The notes under the pieces were generated by a model, which was not told the origin of the DNA, did not search any database, and saw only the letters and a program-made list of their open reading frames with translations. A stretch of DNA of 57,609 nt from an uncultured Flavobacteriaceae bacterium (GTDB lineage: Bacteria > Bacteroidota > Bacteroidia > Flavobacteriales > Flavobacteriaceae): assembly GCA_913048115.1 (NCBI GenBank), contig CAJWVI010000008.1, forward strand, positions 1-57,609, in the 5' to 3' direction. Made by a program: the position numbers and the translations under genes. Within the stretch, counting starts at the first letter, position 1. Each line of letters begins with the position of its first letter. Of the stretch, positions 8,700 through 17,453 are shown piece after piece.

Positions 8700-9695
8700 A
8701 TGGCAACAATTAAAGTTGGTATTAACGGCTTTGGGCGTATTGGCAGAAGAGTATTTAGATTATTATTAGAGCATCCAGACATTGAGGTTATTGCCATTAA
8801 TGATGTTGCAGATTCCAAAACCCTAAGCCACCTTTTAAAGTACGATAGTATTCATGGAGTACTACAAAAAGAAGTGTGCAGTTCACCCAAAAGTATTAGT
8901 GTAGCTGGCACATCGTATCGTTTTTCTTCTGAAACTGATATATCAAACATATCCTGGAAAGGGGTAGATATTGTTATTGAAGCAACTGGTAAGTTTAAAA
9001 CAAAATCATTTCTAGAGCAACACATAAACAGCGGAGCGAAAAAGGCAATTCTTTGTGCTCCCCCTATAGATGATAGCGTTAAAACGGTTGTACTAGGTGT
9101 TAATGATCATATCTTGAGCCCCGATGACACAATGGTATCTAATGCATCTTGCACTACTAATAACGCAGCGCCTATGTTGCAACTTATTCATGAAGCCTTT
9201 GAAATTGAACAAGCCTACATAACAACAGTACATTCTTATACTTCAGACCAAAGCCTACACGATCAACCCCATAAAGATTTGCGAAGAGCTCGTGCTGCAG
9301 GTCAATCTATAGTACCCACCACTACCGGAGCTGCAAAAGCACTAACTAAGATTTTTCCAGAGCTAAACAATGCCATTGGAGGCTGCGGGATAAGGGTTCC
9401 TGTTGCTAATGGATCTTTGTGTGACATTACCTTAAATGTAAAAAAAGAGGTCTCTATTGCCTCAGTCAACCAAGTATTTAAAAAAGCAGCAAACTCTTCC
9501 ATGAAAGGTATTTTAGAATACACACAAGACCCTATTGTGTCGGTCGATATACTTGGTAATCCTCACTCCTGCATATTTGATTCTGAAATGACCTCGGTGA
9601 TTGGCAAAATGATAAAAATCATTGGTTGGTATGATAATGAAACAGGATATTGTTCAAGAATTATCGATTTAATCCTTAAAATATCGAGTAAATAA
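8700..9695 (+). CDS. gap: Glyceraldehyde-3-phosphate dehydrogenase (type I)
   Basis: Oxidative phosphorylation of glyceraldehyde 3-phosphate. The 331-aa chain has the nucleotide-binding GINGFGRIGRRVFR, then ASCTTNNAAP with catalytic Cys151 and HSY with His178. DLRRARAAGQSIVPTTTGAAKA is typical of the family. INDVAD after the second strand (N34, D35) favours NAD over NADP as cofactor. It lies 6 nt downstream of lipA and is probably co-transcribed with it. Flavobacteria often carry more than one GAPDH, so whether this one serves glycolysis or gluconeogenesis is open. Confidence 0.93.
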   Translation: MATIKVGINGFGRIGRRVFRLLLEHPDIEVIAINDVADSKTLSHLLKYDSIHGVLQKEVCSSPKSISVAGTSYRFSSETDISNISWKGVDIVIEATGKFKTKSFLEQHINSGAKKAILCAPPIDDSVKTVVLGVNDHILSPDDTMVSNASCTTNNAAPMLQLIHEAFEIEQAYITTVHSYTSDQSLHDQPHKDLRRARAAGQSIVPTTTGAAKALTKIFPELNNAIGGCGIRVPVANGSLCDITLNVKKEVSIASVNQVFKKAANSSMKGILEYTQDPIVSVDILGNPHSCIFDSEMTSVIGKMIKIIGWYDNETGYCSRIIDLILKISSK

Positions 9696-9726
9696 CTATA
9701 TTTACCGTCCAATTACATCATTTTTA

Positions 9727-12018
9727 ATGAATAAAGTGATTTCTTACTGTTTGCGCATAGTAATTATTTTTATTTTATATGTATTCCCAAGCTGGCTTGC
9801 CGCTCAAGATGAAGATATAAATAACCCTATGTCCCCCCAAGATTCTATTGAGCTCATCGAGCAATATAGGGATGATGGTATTGATGCAATAAAATCATCA
9901 GATTTTGAACTCGCAGCAGAAAAAATAAAAAAAGCAAACCAGCTTATTGGTGATATAGAGAATCCTACACTTAAAGGAGAAATCATCTACACCAATGCAC
10001 AACTTCATTATTACTTACAAAATTATGATAAAGCGGCAAAACTAAATGGCAATGCTATTGAAATAATTACACTTTCAAAAAATCAAGAAAAGCTAGGTAA
10101 AGCATACTCATTACAAGGTTTTATCACAACAAAATTAGCTAAATACAGTTTTTCAGAGTACAACTTTAAAAAAGCAGAATCTATTTATAAAAACAGCAAA
10201 AACGCAGCAGGAAGATTTTCTATCTTGTTGGGTCGTGGTATCCTGGAACTAGAAAAAGGAAATCCAAAAGTAGCAGTAAACTACTTAAGTGCTGGAATAA
10301 CAAAATATAGGGAGCTAGAGATGCCTTACCAAGAAGCTTTAGCCCTGTTATGGAAAGCAAAAGCACTCTTACTAATTGAAAATGATAGCAACAAAACATA
10401 TGTAACACAATCAAAAGCATCATTAGCTCAAGCCCTGCAGGTTATCAACTCAAAAGAATATAAAGTACTATACATCGACCATTACCAAATAGCATCAGCG
10501 CTTGCAATAAGAGATGGAGAAAACAACAAAGGCAAAAGCCTGTTGGAGCAATACACCTCAAAAATGGATTCTCTTAAAATCATATACATTAGCGTAATAT
10601 CCAAAGCCATGGGGGCAAGCCCTAATATTGGAGGGTTAGAGAAAACTATTGACACATCAGGAAATGACCTTATTGAAAAGGAAAAATCTGAAAGCTTCAA
10701 CAAAGTAACCAACGGCCTAAGTATTGCTATTATTGCTATTTTATCCTTACTCACCCTTTCACTTTATAAAAACAATAATTTACGAGCCAAAGCAAACAGA
10801 CTATTGCAAGACAAAAACACAGAACTGCAATTAGCAAAAGAAAAAGCAGAAAAAGCATCCTTAGCAAAAGCACAATTTTTATCAACCGTCACTCATGAAC
10901 TAAGAACACCATTATATGCTGTTACAGGGCTTACTCACTTGTTGATGGAAGAGAACCCAAAAGAACATCAAAAAGAGCACTTAGATTCTCTTAAATTTTC
11001 TGGAGAGTACCTACTATCTCTTATTAATAACATTCTAGATCTCAACAAACTTGAAGCAAATAAAGTTGAAATTGAAAAAACATCATTTCACCTCAAAAAA
11101 AGAATTAATGATGTTTTAGTAGCCCTGAGAAAATCTGCAAATGACAAACAAACCACACTAAGAGTTGAGTACGATGATAGCATACCAGAAAGCTTATCTG
11201 GTGATCCATTAAAATTATCTCAAGTATTAATCAACCTTATTGGCAACTCTGTTAAATTTACTCAAAACGGCGAGGTCGTGGTTCGAGTTAGGAAAATTGA
11301 CCAACACAATAACAGCATAAAAATTAATTTTGAAATTCAAGATAATGGCGTAGGTATTTCAAAGAAAAAACAAAAAACTATTTTTGAAACCTTCTCTCAG
11401 GGATCACTTCAAATTAATAGAAAATTTGGTGGTACAGGTCTTGGATTATCTATTGTAAAGAATTTACTAGAGTTGATGAATAGTAAAATACAACTTGAAA
11501 GTAAACTAGGTGAAGGGTCTAAATTCTGGTTTAATCTAGATATAGATATCTCTGAAGAGACAGCAACAGATATAGAAGGTGCAAATAAAAAGAGGAAAAT
11601 TAATCATGAGTATCTTGTTGGTAAAAATGTATTGGTCGTTGAAGACAATAAAATAAACCAAATGATTACCAAGAAAATCTTAGAGAAAAATAAGATGAAA
11701 TGCCAAGTAGCAGACAATGGAACAGATGCTGTTGCATTGGTAAAAGACACTGTTTTTGATGTTGTCTTAATGGACATTCACATGCCAGGTATTAGCGGTA
11801 TAGAAGCAACACAAAAGATACGAGAATTTAACAAGGATATTCCTGTAATTGCACTTACTGCAGTAACTATTGATGAAAATCTAGACGAATTTTACAGGGT
11901 TGGTTTTAATGAAATTATTCCAAAACCATTTAAACCAGAAGAGTTTTTTGAAAAGATATTTAACACCCTCAAGCTCGGCATAGATGGGGAGCAAGAAGAC
12001 ACCCCTACTCTTTCATAA
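9727..12018 (+). CDS. TPR-containing hybrid sensor histidine kinase / response regulator
   Basis: The 763-aa membrane protein begins with a signal-type segment (about 1-26), then a helical repeat sensor of TPR type (about 50-290) presumably in the periplasm. A transmembrane helix (about 330-347) and a coiled-coil linker follow. The kinase core shows the H box THELRTPL with His390, the N box LIGNSVKFT with Asn507, DNGVGIS near 540 and GGTGLGLS near 569. A receiver domain (634 to about 755) has VVEDN, the phospho-acceptor Asp683 in LMDIHMP, and a late KPF lysine. There is no output DNA-binding domain, so it probably relays onward or acts by protein contact. The stimulus is unknown. The 3' end overlaps lpxK by 14 nt. 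Confidence 0.9.
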   Translation: MNKVISYCLRIVIIFILYVFPSWLAAQDEDINNPMSPQDSIELIEQYRDDGIDAIKSSDFELAAEKIKKANQLIGDIENPTLKGEIIYTNAQLHYYLQNYDKAAKLNGNAIEIITLSKNQEKLGKAYSLQGFITTKLAKYSFSEYNFKKAESIYKNSKNAAGRFSILLGRGILELEKGNPKVAVNYLSAGITKYRELEMPYQEALALLWKAKALLLIENDSNKTYVTQSKASLAQALQVINSKEYKVLYIDHYQIASALAIRDGENNKGKSLLEQYTSKMDSLKIIYISVISKAMGASPNIGGLEKTIDTSGNDLIEKEKSESFNKVTNGLSIAIIAILSLLTLSLYKNNNLRAKANRLLQDKNTELQLAKEKAEKASLAKAQFLSTVTHELRTPLYAVTGLTHLLMEENPKEHQKEHLDSLKFSGEYLLSLINNILDLNKLEANKVEIEKTSFHLKKRINDVLVALRKSANDKQTTLRVEYDDSIPESLSGDPLKLSQVLINLIGNSVKFTQNGEVVVRVRKIDQHNNSIKINFEIQDNGVGISKKKQKTIFETFSQGSLQINRKFGGTGLGLSIVKNLLELMNSKIQLESKLGEGSKFWFNLDIDISEETATDIEGANKKRKINHEYLVGKNVLVVEDNKINQMITKKILEKNKMKCQVADNGTDAVALVKDTVFDVVLMDIHMPGISGIEATQKIREFNKDIPVIALTAVTIDENLDEFYRVGFNEIIPKPFKPEEFFEKIFNTLKLGIDGEQEDTPTLS

Positions 12019-13021
12019 GCGCTACAGCCTCCAAAATAGTATCCTTAAAAAACCCTTCTTGTTTATTTAATATAATGGTCTTAATAGGCAAATAATACAT
12101 CGCATACTTCTCAAGGGGAACCTGCAAACGCATATAGTCTTTTTCTGTAGTAAGAATCAATTCTTCTTTTTGTAGTGCCAAAATTTCTGCCTCAGAAAAA
12201 TCATGGTGGTCTGCATATTTTTTGTGGGTAAAAGTGAAGCCTTGTTCTTTTAAAAATAAAACCAAAGAACTAGGGTTTGCTATACCCGTAACCAAAGTAA
12301 AAACCTTTGCTTTTAAATAATCTAATGGCAAGCGCTCGGTCACACCTACAATAGTATCTGCATAGCCTATTTTTGAAAAATACACTTTTTGATATGGGGC
12401 CAACTGCAGTAAATACTTAATTTCTTGCAACCTAGCATAGGCTACTTTATCTGGACATTTTGTAACCACAATTACATCGGCACGAGATGCTCCTTTTCTA
12501 GATTCGCGCAACGTGCCAGCAGGCAGAAAGTAATCTTCATAAAACAAATCGTCAAAAGGGGTAAGTAGCAACGTAAACCCCGCCTTTACTTTTCGGTGCT
12601 GAAAAGCATCATCCAACAAAATAACATCTGCTTTTGGTCTTAAGACCTCAATACCTACCTGTCTATCTGCGCACACCGCTACCGTTACTTCAGGGAATTT
12701 TTGCTTAAACTGCAAGGGCTCATCTCCAGTTTGAGAGGCTAAATGGCTTGGCTCAACCTCCAAATAACCTGATGTTTTACGTTTATAGCCTCTACTTAAT
12801 ACCGCCAAATTATGCGTATCCTTTAATAGCATTATAAGCAACTCTATCATGGGAGACTTTCCCGTCCCTCCCACAGAGAGGTTTCCTACACAAATTATAG
12901 GTTTAGCATAAGAAACACTCTTAAAACCCGCCCATTGTTTATCGTACAAAAAATTGCGTGCAGTTACAACCCATCCATAGATAATTGCAAAAGGAAATAG
13001 TAATTTTCTAAAGCGTTTCAT
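12005..13021 (-). CDS. lpxK: Tetraacyldisaccharide 4'-kinase (lipid A synthesis)
   Basis: Phosphorylates the 4' position of the lipid A disaccharide at the inner membrane. The 338-aa protein has an N-terminal hydrophobic stretch and the LpxK-type Walker A VGNLSVGGTGKSP (about 45-57), with later landmarks LLDDAFQHRKV, LLTPFDDLF, GTLRE and TTEKDYMRL. It converges on the histidine kinase gene, and the two coding ends share 14 nt. TACTTTCG (minus strand, 13026-13033), one base off the -7 consensus, lies 4 nt before the start codon. This suggests a very short leader. Confidence 0.93.
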   Translation of the reverse strand: MKRFRKLLFPFAIIYGWVVTARNFLYDKQWAGFKSVSYAKPIICVGNLSVGGTGKSPMIELLIMLLKDTHNLAVLSRGYKRKTSGYLEVEPSHLASQTGDEPLQFKQKFPEVTVAVCADRQVGIEVLRPKADVILLDDAFQHRKVKAGFTLLLTPFDDLFYEDYFLPAGTLRESRKGASRADVIVVTKCPDKVAYARLQEIKYLLQLAPYQKVYFSKIGYADTIVGVTERLPLDYLKAKVFTLVTGIANPSSLVLFLKEQGFTFTHKKYADHHDFSEAEILALQKEELILTTEKDYMRLQVPLEKYAMYYLPIKTIILNKQEGFFKDTILEAVALMKE

Positions 13022-13219
13022 GCAACGAAAGTAGTAATATGTTTGTAAAATGCTTCTTAAATTTTAAGATTTCAGAAAAAATGGATAGAAATTACAACTC
13101 GATTTCTAGTATATTTACATAATAATGCATGATGGATGAGATTTTAAACCAAAGCACAACACGCGTTATATTAAAAAGAAAAGCACTTGAATGCTCCTAT
13201 TTTTTTTTAAAAAACATTT

Positions 13220-14314
13220 ATGAAAATCAAAGAAGTAATTACAATACTAGATGAGTTTGCACCCCTAGGATATGCAGAGGCTTTTGATAACACAGGTTTA
13301 CTAGTTGGAGACCCAGAAGCAAACCTTACAGGAATACTTGTTACACTAGACACCCTAGAGGCTGTTGTTGATCAAGCCATTGAAAAAAACTGCAATCTTA
13401 TTGTAAGCTTTCATCCTATCATATTTAAAGGACTCAAAAAACTAACCGGTGCAACTTATGTAGAACGTGTTGTTCAAAAGGCCATAAAAAATGACATTCA
13501 TATTTTTGCAATTCATACCGCTTTAGACAACTGCTTTGAAGGAGTAAATGCCCAAATATGTAATACCCTTGGATTAATTAATAAAAAAATCCTGATCCCT
13601 CAAAAAGAAACCATCAAAAAGCTTATTACCTATGCCCCACTAGAAATGGTTGAAACCATTAAAGAAGCATTGTTTAATGCAGGTGGTGGAACTATCGGGA
13701 ACTACGATGAGTGCAGTTTCACTAGCGAAGGCCTAGGAAGCTTTAAAGGGAATGAGCTCAGCAATCCTGTTCAAGGCACCAAAGGCATTCGAGAATCAAC
13801 AAAAGAAGGGATGATTGCCATAACATTTGCCAAGCATGAACAAAAAAATATCATCAGCGCTTTACATAAAGCACACCCTTATGAAGAAGTAGCTTATGAG
13901 CTAACGAGCCTAGAAAACAAAAACCAACATATAGGCATGGGCATGATTGCAGAACTAGAAAAACCGATGACAGAAGATGCTTTTCTAATGTATTTAAAAG
14001 AAAAAATGAATACAGCATGCATAAGACACTCCAACAAAAGAAATAAACTCATAAAAAAAGTTGCAGTCTTAGGAGGTAGTGGAAGCTTTGCAATTAGCAA
14101 CGCTATTGCCCAAGGAGCAGACATATACGTTACCGCAGACTTGAAATACCATGACTTTTACACTGCAGAAAACAAGATTCTATTGGCAGATATTGGGCAC
14201 TATGAAAGCGAACAATACACAAAAGAGCTTTTACACACCTTTCTTACAAATAAATTCACTAATTTTGCAGTCGTTTTATCGCAAATAAACACAAATCCAA
14301 TTAGCTATTTTTAA
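13220..14314 (+). CDS. Nif3-like dinuclear metal centre hexameric protein
   Basis: The 364-aa product matches the Nif3/YqfO/YbgI family in its long form with a central inserted domain (about 130-240). The N-terminal metal region reads SFHPIIFKG with His65 and HTALDN with His99 and Asp103. The C-terminal metal region is DIGHYESE. Many relatives have two histidines in the first motif; here the first is Phe64, so the metal site may differ slightly. The biochemical role of the family is still debated (a GTP cyclohydrolase-like activity has been proposed for some). The gene starts 3 nt upstream of the next coiled-coil gene, a pairing common in bacteria. Confidence 0.88.
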   Translation: MKIKEVITILDEFAPLGYAEAFDNTGLLVGDPEANLTGILVTLDTLEAVVDQAIEKNCNLIVSFHPIIFKGLKKLTGATYVERVVQKAIKNDIHIFAIHTALDNCFEGVNAQICNTLGLINKKILIPQKETIKKLITYAPLEMVETIKEALFNAGGGTIGNYDECSFTSEGLGSFKGNELSNPVQGTKGIRESTKEGMIAITFAKHEQKNIISALHKAHPYEEVAYELTSLENKNQHIGMGMIAELEKPMTEDAFLMYLKEKMNTACIRHSNKRNKLIKKVAVLGGSGSFAISNAIAQGADIYVTADLKYHDFYTAENKILLADIGHYESEQYTKELLHTFLTNKFTNFAVVLSQINTNPISYF

Positions 14315-14317
14315 TGT

Positions 14318-15100
14318 ATGGCAACAAATAAAGAAATTTCTGTTGAAGAAAAGCTACGCGCTTTGTATGATCTACAACTTATTGATTCTCGCATAGACGA
14401 AATCAAAAACGTACGAGGGGAACTTCCTCTTGAAGTACAAGATCTTGAAGACGAAGTAGCAGGGATGAATACCCGCCTTGAAAAACTAACCACAGACCTT
14501 GAGGTTATTGAAGAAAGTATCAAAGCAAAAAAGCTTGGTATTGAAACTTCAAAAGAGTTGATCAAGAAATACACAACCCAACAAGACAAAGTTCGTAACA
14601 ATCGTGAATACAATGCTTTGAGCAAAGAGGTAGAATTTCAAGAATTAGAAATTCAATTATCCGAAAAGCACATCAAAGAATTTAAGGTTCAGATTGAGCA
14701 AAAAAAGGAAGTAGTCGAGCAAACCCAAGAACGTGTAGGCGCAAGAGAAGAGCACCTAAAGCACAAACAGGGAGAACTTGATGAGATCTTATCTGAAACA
14801 GAGAAAGAAGAAACTTCATTACGTAAAGAGTCTGAAAAGTTTGAAAAGAAAATCGAAGACCGTCTGGTTTTAGCCTACAAACGCATACGCACCAATGTAA
14901 AAAATGGTTTGGCAGTTGTAGCTATCGAAAGAGGTGCCTCTGGTGGTTCTTTCTTTACCATTCCTCCCCAAGTACAAATGGAGATTGCTGCTCGTAAAAA
15001 AATAATTACAGATGAGCACAGTGGCCGTATTTTAATAGACCAAGAATTGGCTGTTGAAGAAAAAGAAAAAATGGGAAAAGTATTTTCTAAGATGAAGTAA
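14318..15100 (+). CDS. Coiled-coil protein of the C4-type zinc-ribbon (DUF164) family, zinc ribbon degenerate
   Basis: The 260-aa product has a long charged coiled coil (about 10-190) followed by the family's C-terminal module. In zinc-binding relatives that module carries two CxxC pairs around a LPPQ segment. Here SFFTIPPQVQMEI and HSGRILIDQ keep the framework, but the metal positions are Ala, Gly, Glu and Gly-type residues. The whole protein contains no cysteine, so it cannot bind zinc in the usual way. It follows the Nif3-like gene by 3 nt and is ended by a strong terminator. Nucleic-acid binding has been suggested for the family but is unproven. Confidence 0.85.
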   Translation: MATNKEISVEEKLRALYDLQLIDSRIDEIKNVRGELPLEVQDLEDEVAGMNTRLEKLTTDLEVIEESIKAKKLGIETSKELIKKYTTQQDKVRNNREYNALSKEVEFQELEIQLSEKHIKEFKVQIEQKKEVVEQTQERVGAREEHLKHKQGELDEILSETEKEETSLRKESEKFEKKIEDRLVLAYKRIRTNVKNGLAVVAIERGASGGSFFTIPPQVQMEIAARKKIITDEHSGRILIDQELAVEEKEKMGKVFSKMK

Positions 15101-15121
15101 TAAATTTTAGGATAACAATAA

Positions 15122-15154
15122 CAAAGCCTTCACACACCGTGAAGGCTTTTTTTG
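15122..15154 (+). terminator. Terminator after the zinc-ribbon-family gene
   Basis: Perfect stem AAAGCCTTCAC / GTGAAGGCTTT (15123-15133 and 15139-15149) with a 5-nt loop, followed by a T run. It lies 22 nt after the stop at 15100. Confidence 0.85.
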
Positions 15155-15213
15155 TTACTTTACTTTCTATATTCGAAGGCATTAAATCAAGTACTAAGAC
15201 TAAATTTAAAAAA

Positions 15214-15897
15214 ATGAAACACTATACCTTACTTTTTGCTGCTGCCATTTTAATGATCTCACAAGCATCTTGCCAATCTAAGACAGATACTAACAATAAA
15301 CAAGCCGCAGTAAAAGCACAGCAATCTAAAACCCCTATTCAAGTAGCACAGGTAAATGGCTTAGAACGCGCCTATTTTGCAAGTGGATGTTTTTGGTGTG
15401 TGGAGGCTGTATATGAAAGCCTAAGAGGAGTAAAAGAATCTATCTCTGGATACAGCGGAGGATATACACAAAATCCTACTTATGCTTCTAGTAACACAGG
15501 TAAAACTGGTCATGCAGAAGCAGTAGAAATAATATACAATCCAAAAGAAATTAGTTTTTCAGATTTGGTAGATGTGTATTTTGGATCTCAAAACATCAGC
15601 CAAATAAATGGCCAGGGACCAGACAGAGGATCACAATATCGTTCTATCATATTTTATCAAAACCAAGACCAAAAGGATATTATTGTCCGTAAAGTAGTTG
15701 CACTAGAAAAAGAATTAGGAGTAGGTAATGTAGCGGCACAGGTACTTCCATTTGAAAAATTTTGGGAAGCAGAAGGCTACCACCAAAATTATGAACGCTT
15801 AAATCCTGGAAATCGATACATACAAAATGTGTCTATACCAAGACTTAAAAAGTTTCAAAATAAATTTCCATCTTTACTAAATACACAAACGCACTAG
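15214..15897 (+). CDS. msrA: Peptide-methionine (S)-S-oxide reductase, lipoprotein or exported form
   Basis: Reduces methionine S-sulfoxide in proteins. The 227-aa protein starts MKHYTLLFAAAILMISQASC: a signal peptide ending in a lipobox-like ASC, so it is probably anchored in the envelope. An upstream in-frame ATG at 15139 lies inside the terminator hairpin and is rejected. The catalytic motif GCFWC is followed by VEAVYESLRGV, with GYSGG and HAEAVEI typical of MsrA. No MsrB domain is fused. The role is inferred to be repair of oxidised envelope proteins. Confidence 0.92.
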   Translation: MKHYTLLFAAAILMISQASCQSKTDTNNKQAAVKAQQSKTPIQVAQVNGLERAYFASGCFWCVEAVYESLRGVKESISGYSGGYTQNPTYASSNTGKTGHAEAVEIIYNPKEISFSDLVDVYFGSQNISQINGQGPDRGSQYRSIIFYQNQDQKDIIVRKVVALEKELGVGNVAAQVLPFEKFWEAEGYHQNYERLNPGNRYIQNVSIPRLKKFQNKFPSLLNTQTH

Positions 15898-16189
15898 TTA
15901 TTTGGCGGCCTTTAAAGCAAATAGTAATGGAGATCCATCGTAGTGTTTAAATACAGCCCTTTTCTTAAATTTTTAAAAACCAAACTCTTTATTTTCTCTT
16001 ATATTCTCCACCAACATAGAAGTAATGAAATACTTTCCATATTTTTACTAAATTGATCAAACAAATAAGCATGTGTCAGTATTTACTTTTTAAATCTTGG
16101 TTTATTACCATACAATGATAAACAAGAATATCGTTTTAAGCTAGAACTCAATTTTACAGACATATAAGTATAATAATCTATCACAGAAT
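15898..16189. other. 292-nt gap with possible remnants of a minus-strand gene
   Basis: No intact gene was seen. On the minus strand a 24-codon open tail ends at TAA 15898-15900 and reads protein-like (VFKHYDGSPLLFALKAAK). A second short minus-strand stretch in another frame (about 15974-16044) contains YFITSMLVENIRENKEFGF. Both are bounded by stops. They may be debris of a lost gene or chance. No clear kynU promoter box was found. Confidence 0.3.
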
Positions 16190-17452
16190 ATGATATTTAA
16201 AAATTCAAGAACTTTTGCCCAACAATGTGACCGCGAAGACACCCTTTCACGTTTCAGAAAAGAGTTTTTACTCCCCACTGATGACCAAGGAAATGAATTG
16301 GTCTACCTCTGCGGCAACTCCCTAGGACTTCAACCCCTTAGGACAAAAGACTATATCCAACAAGAGCTTGATGATTGGGCTAAATATGGTGTAGAGGGGC
16401 ATACAGACGCAAAAAACCCTTGGTTACCCTATCATGAATTCTTGTCAGAAAACATGGCAAGTATTGTAGGTGCTAAACCAAGTGAGGTAGTGATTATGAA
16501 CACCTTGACAACCAACCTACATTTAATGATGGTGAGTTTTTACCAACCCACTGCTAAAAAATATAAAATCATAGTAGAGAGCGATGCCTTTCCTAGTGAT
16601 AAATACGCGATGGAGAGTCAATTAAAGTTCCATGGCTTTGACCCAAAACAAGGGCTTATTTTATGGCAACCCAGAGAGGGTGAAGACCTATGCCGCTTTG
16701 AAGACCTTGAGCAAATTTTAGAAACTCAAGCAGACGAGATCGCCTTACTAATGATAGGAAGTACAAACTACTATAGTGGGCAACATTTTCCGTTAAAAAA
16801 AATTACAGCATTAGGTCACAAACATGATTGCATAGTAGGTTTTGATCTAGCGCACGGTGCAGGAAACATTCAACCAAATCTTCATGAAACAGGAGCAGAT
16901 TTTGCTGTTTGGTGTACCTACAAGTATCTAAACAGCGGCCCAGGAAGCCTGGGAGGTTGTTTTGTTCATGAACGCCATGCAAACAACAAAAAATTAAATC
17001 GTTTTGCTGGTTGGTGGGGTCATAATAAAGAAACACGCTTTAATATGCGTCATGAATTTGAAGCGCTGCCAGGCGCAGAAGGCTGGCAACTAAGCAACCC
17101 TCCTATTTTGTCAATGGCAGCCATACGCGCTAGCCTAGACACGTTCAAAGACGCAGGTTTTGACAACATAAGAGCAAAAAGCGAGACATTAACTGGATAT
17201 CTAGAATATTTACTAGATGAAATAGACAATGATGATATTAATATCATCACCCCTAGAAACAAAGAAGAGCGAGGTTGTCAATTAAGCATTCAAGTAAAAA
17301 ATGCTGACAAAGAATTGCACACCAAACTTACACAAGCAGGTGTAATAAGTGATTGGAGAGAGCCGGATGTCATTCGTGTTGCTCCTGCACCTTTATACAC
17401 AAGCTATGAAGATGTATTTGAATTTGTAAAACGTTTAAAAAGTATATTATAA
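16190..17452 (+). CDS. kynU: Kynureninase
   Basis: PLP enzyme that cleaves kynurenine or 3-hydroxykynurenine to (3-hydroxy)anthranilate and alanine. The 420-aa chain has FDLAHGAGN (Asp219, His222, cofactor contacts) and WCTYKYLNSGPG with the Schiff-base Lys245. The family stretches LCGNSLGLQP and FAGWWGHN are also present. It opens a run of seven same-strand genes. Only 1 nt separates it from kmo, so the two are surely co-transcribed. With the next genes it serves catabolism of tryptophan-derived kynurenine, or quinolinate supply if the route stops early. Confidence 0.96.
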   Translation: MIFKNSRTFAQQCDREDTLSRFRKEFLLPTDDQGNELVYLCGNSLGLQPLRTKDYIQQELDDWAKYGVEGHTDAKNPWLPYHEFLSENMASIVGAKPSEVVIMNTLTTNLHLMMVSFYQPTAKKYKIIVESDAFPSDKYAMESQLKFHGFDPKQGLILWQPREGEDLCRFEDLEQILETQADEIALLMIGSTNYYSGQHFPLKKITALGHKHDCIVGFDLAHGAGNIQPNLHETGADFAVWCTYKYLNSGPGSLGGCFVHERHANNKKLNRFAGWWGHNKETRFNMRHEFEALPGAEGWQLSNPPILSMAAIRASLDTFKDAGFDNIRAKSETLTGYLEYLLDEIDNDDINIITPRNKEERGCQLSIQVKNADKELHTKLTQAGVISDWREPDVIRVAPAPLYTSYEDVFEFVKRLKSIL

Positions 17453-17453
17453 C

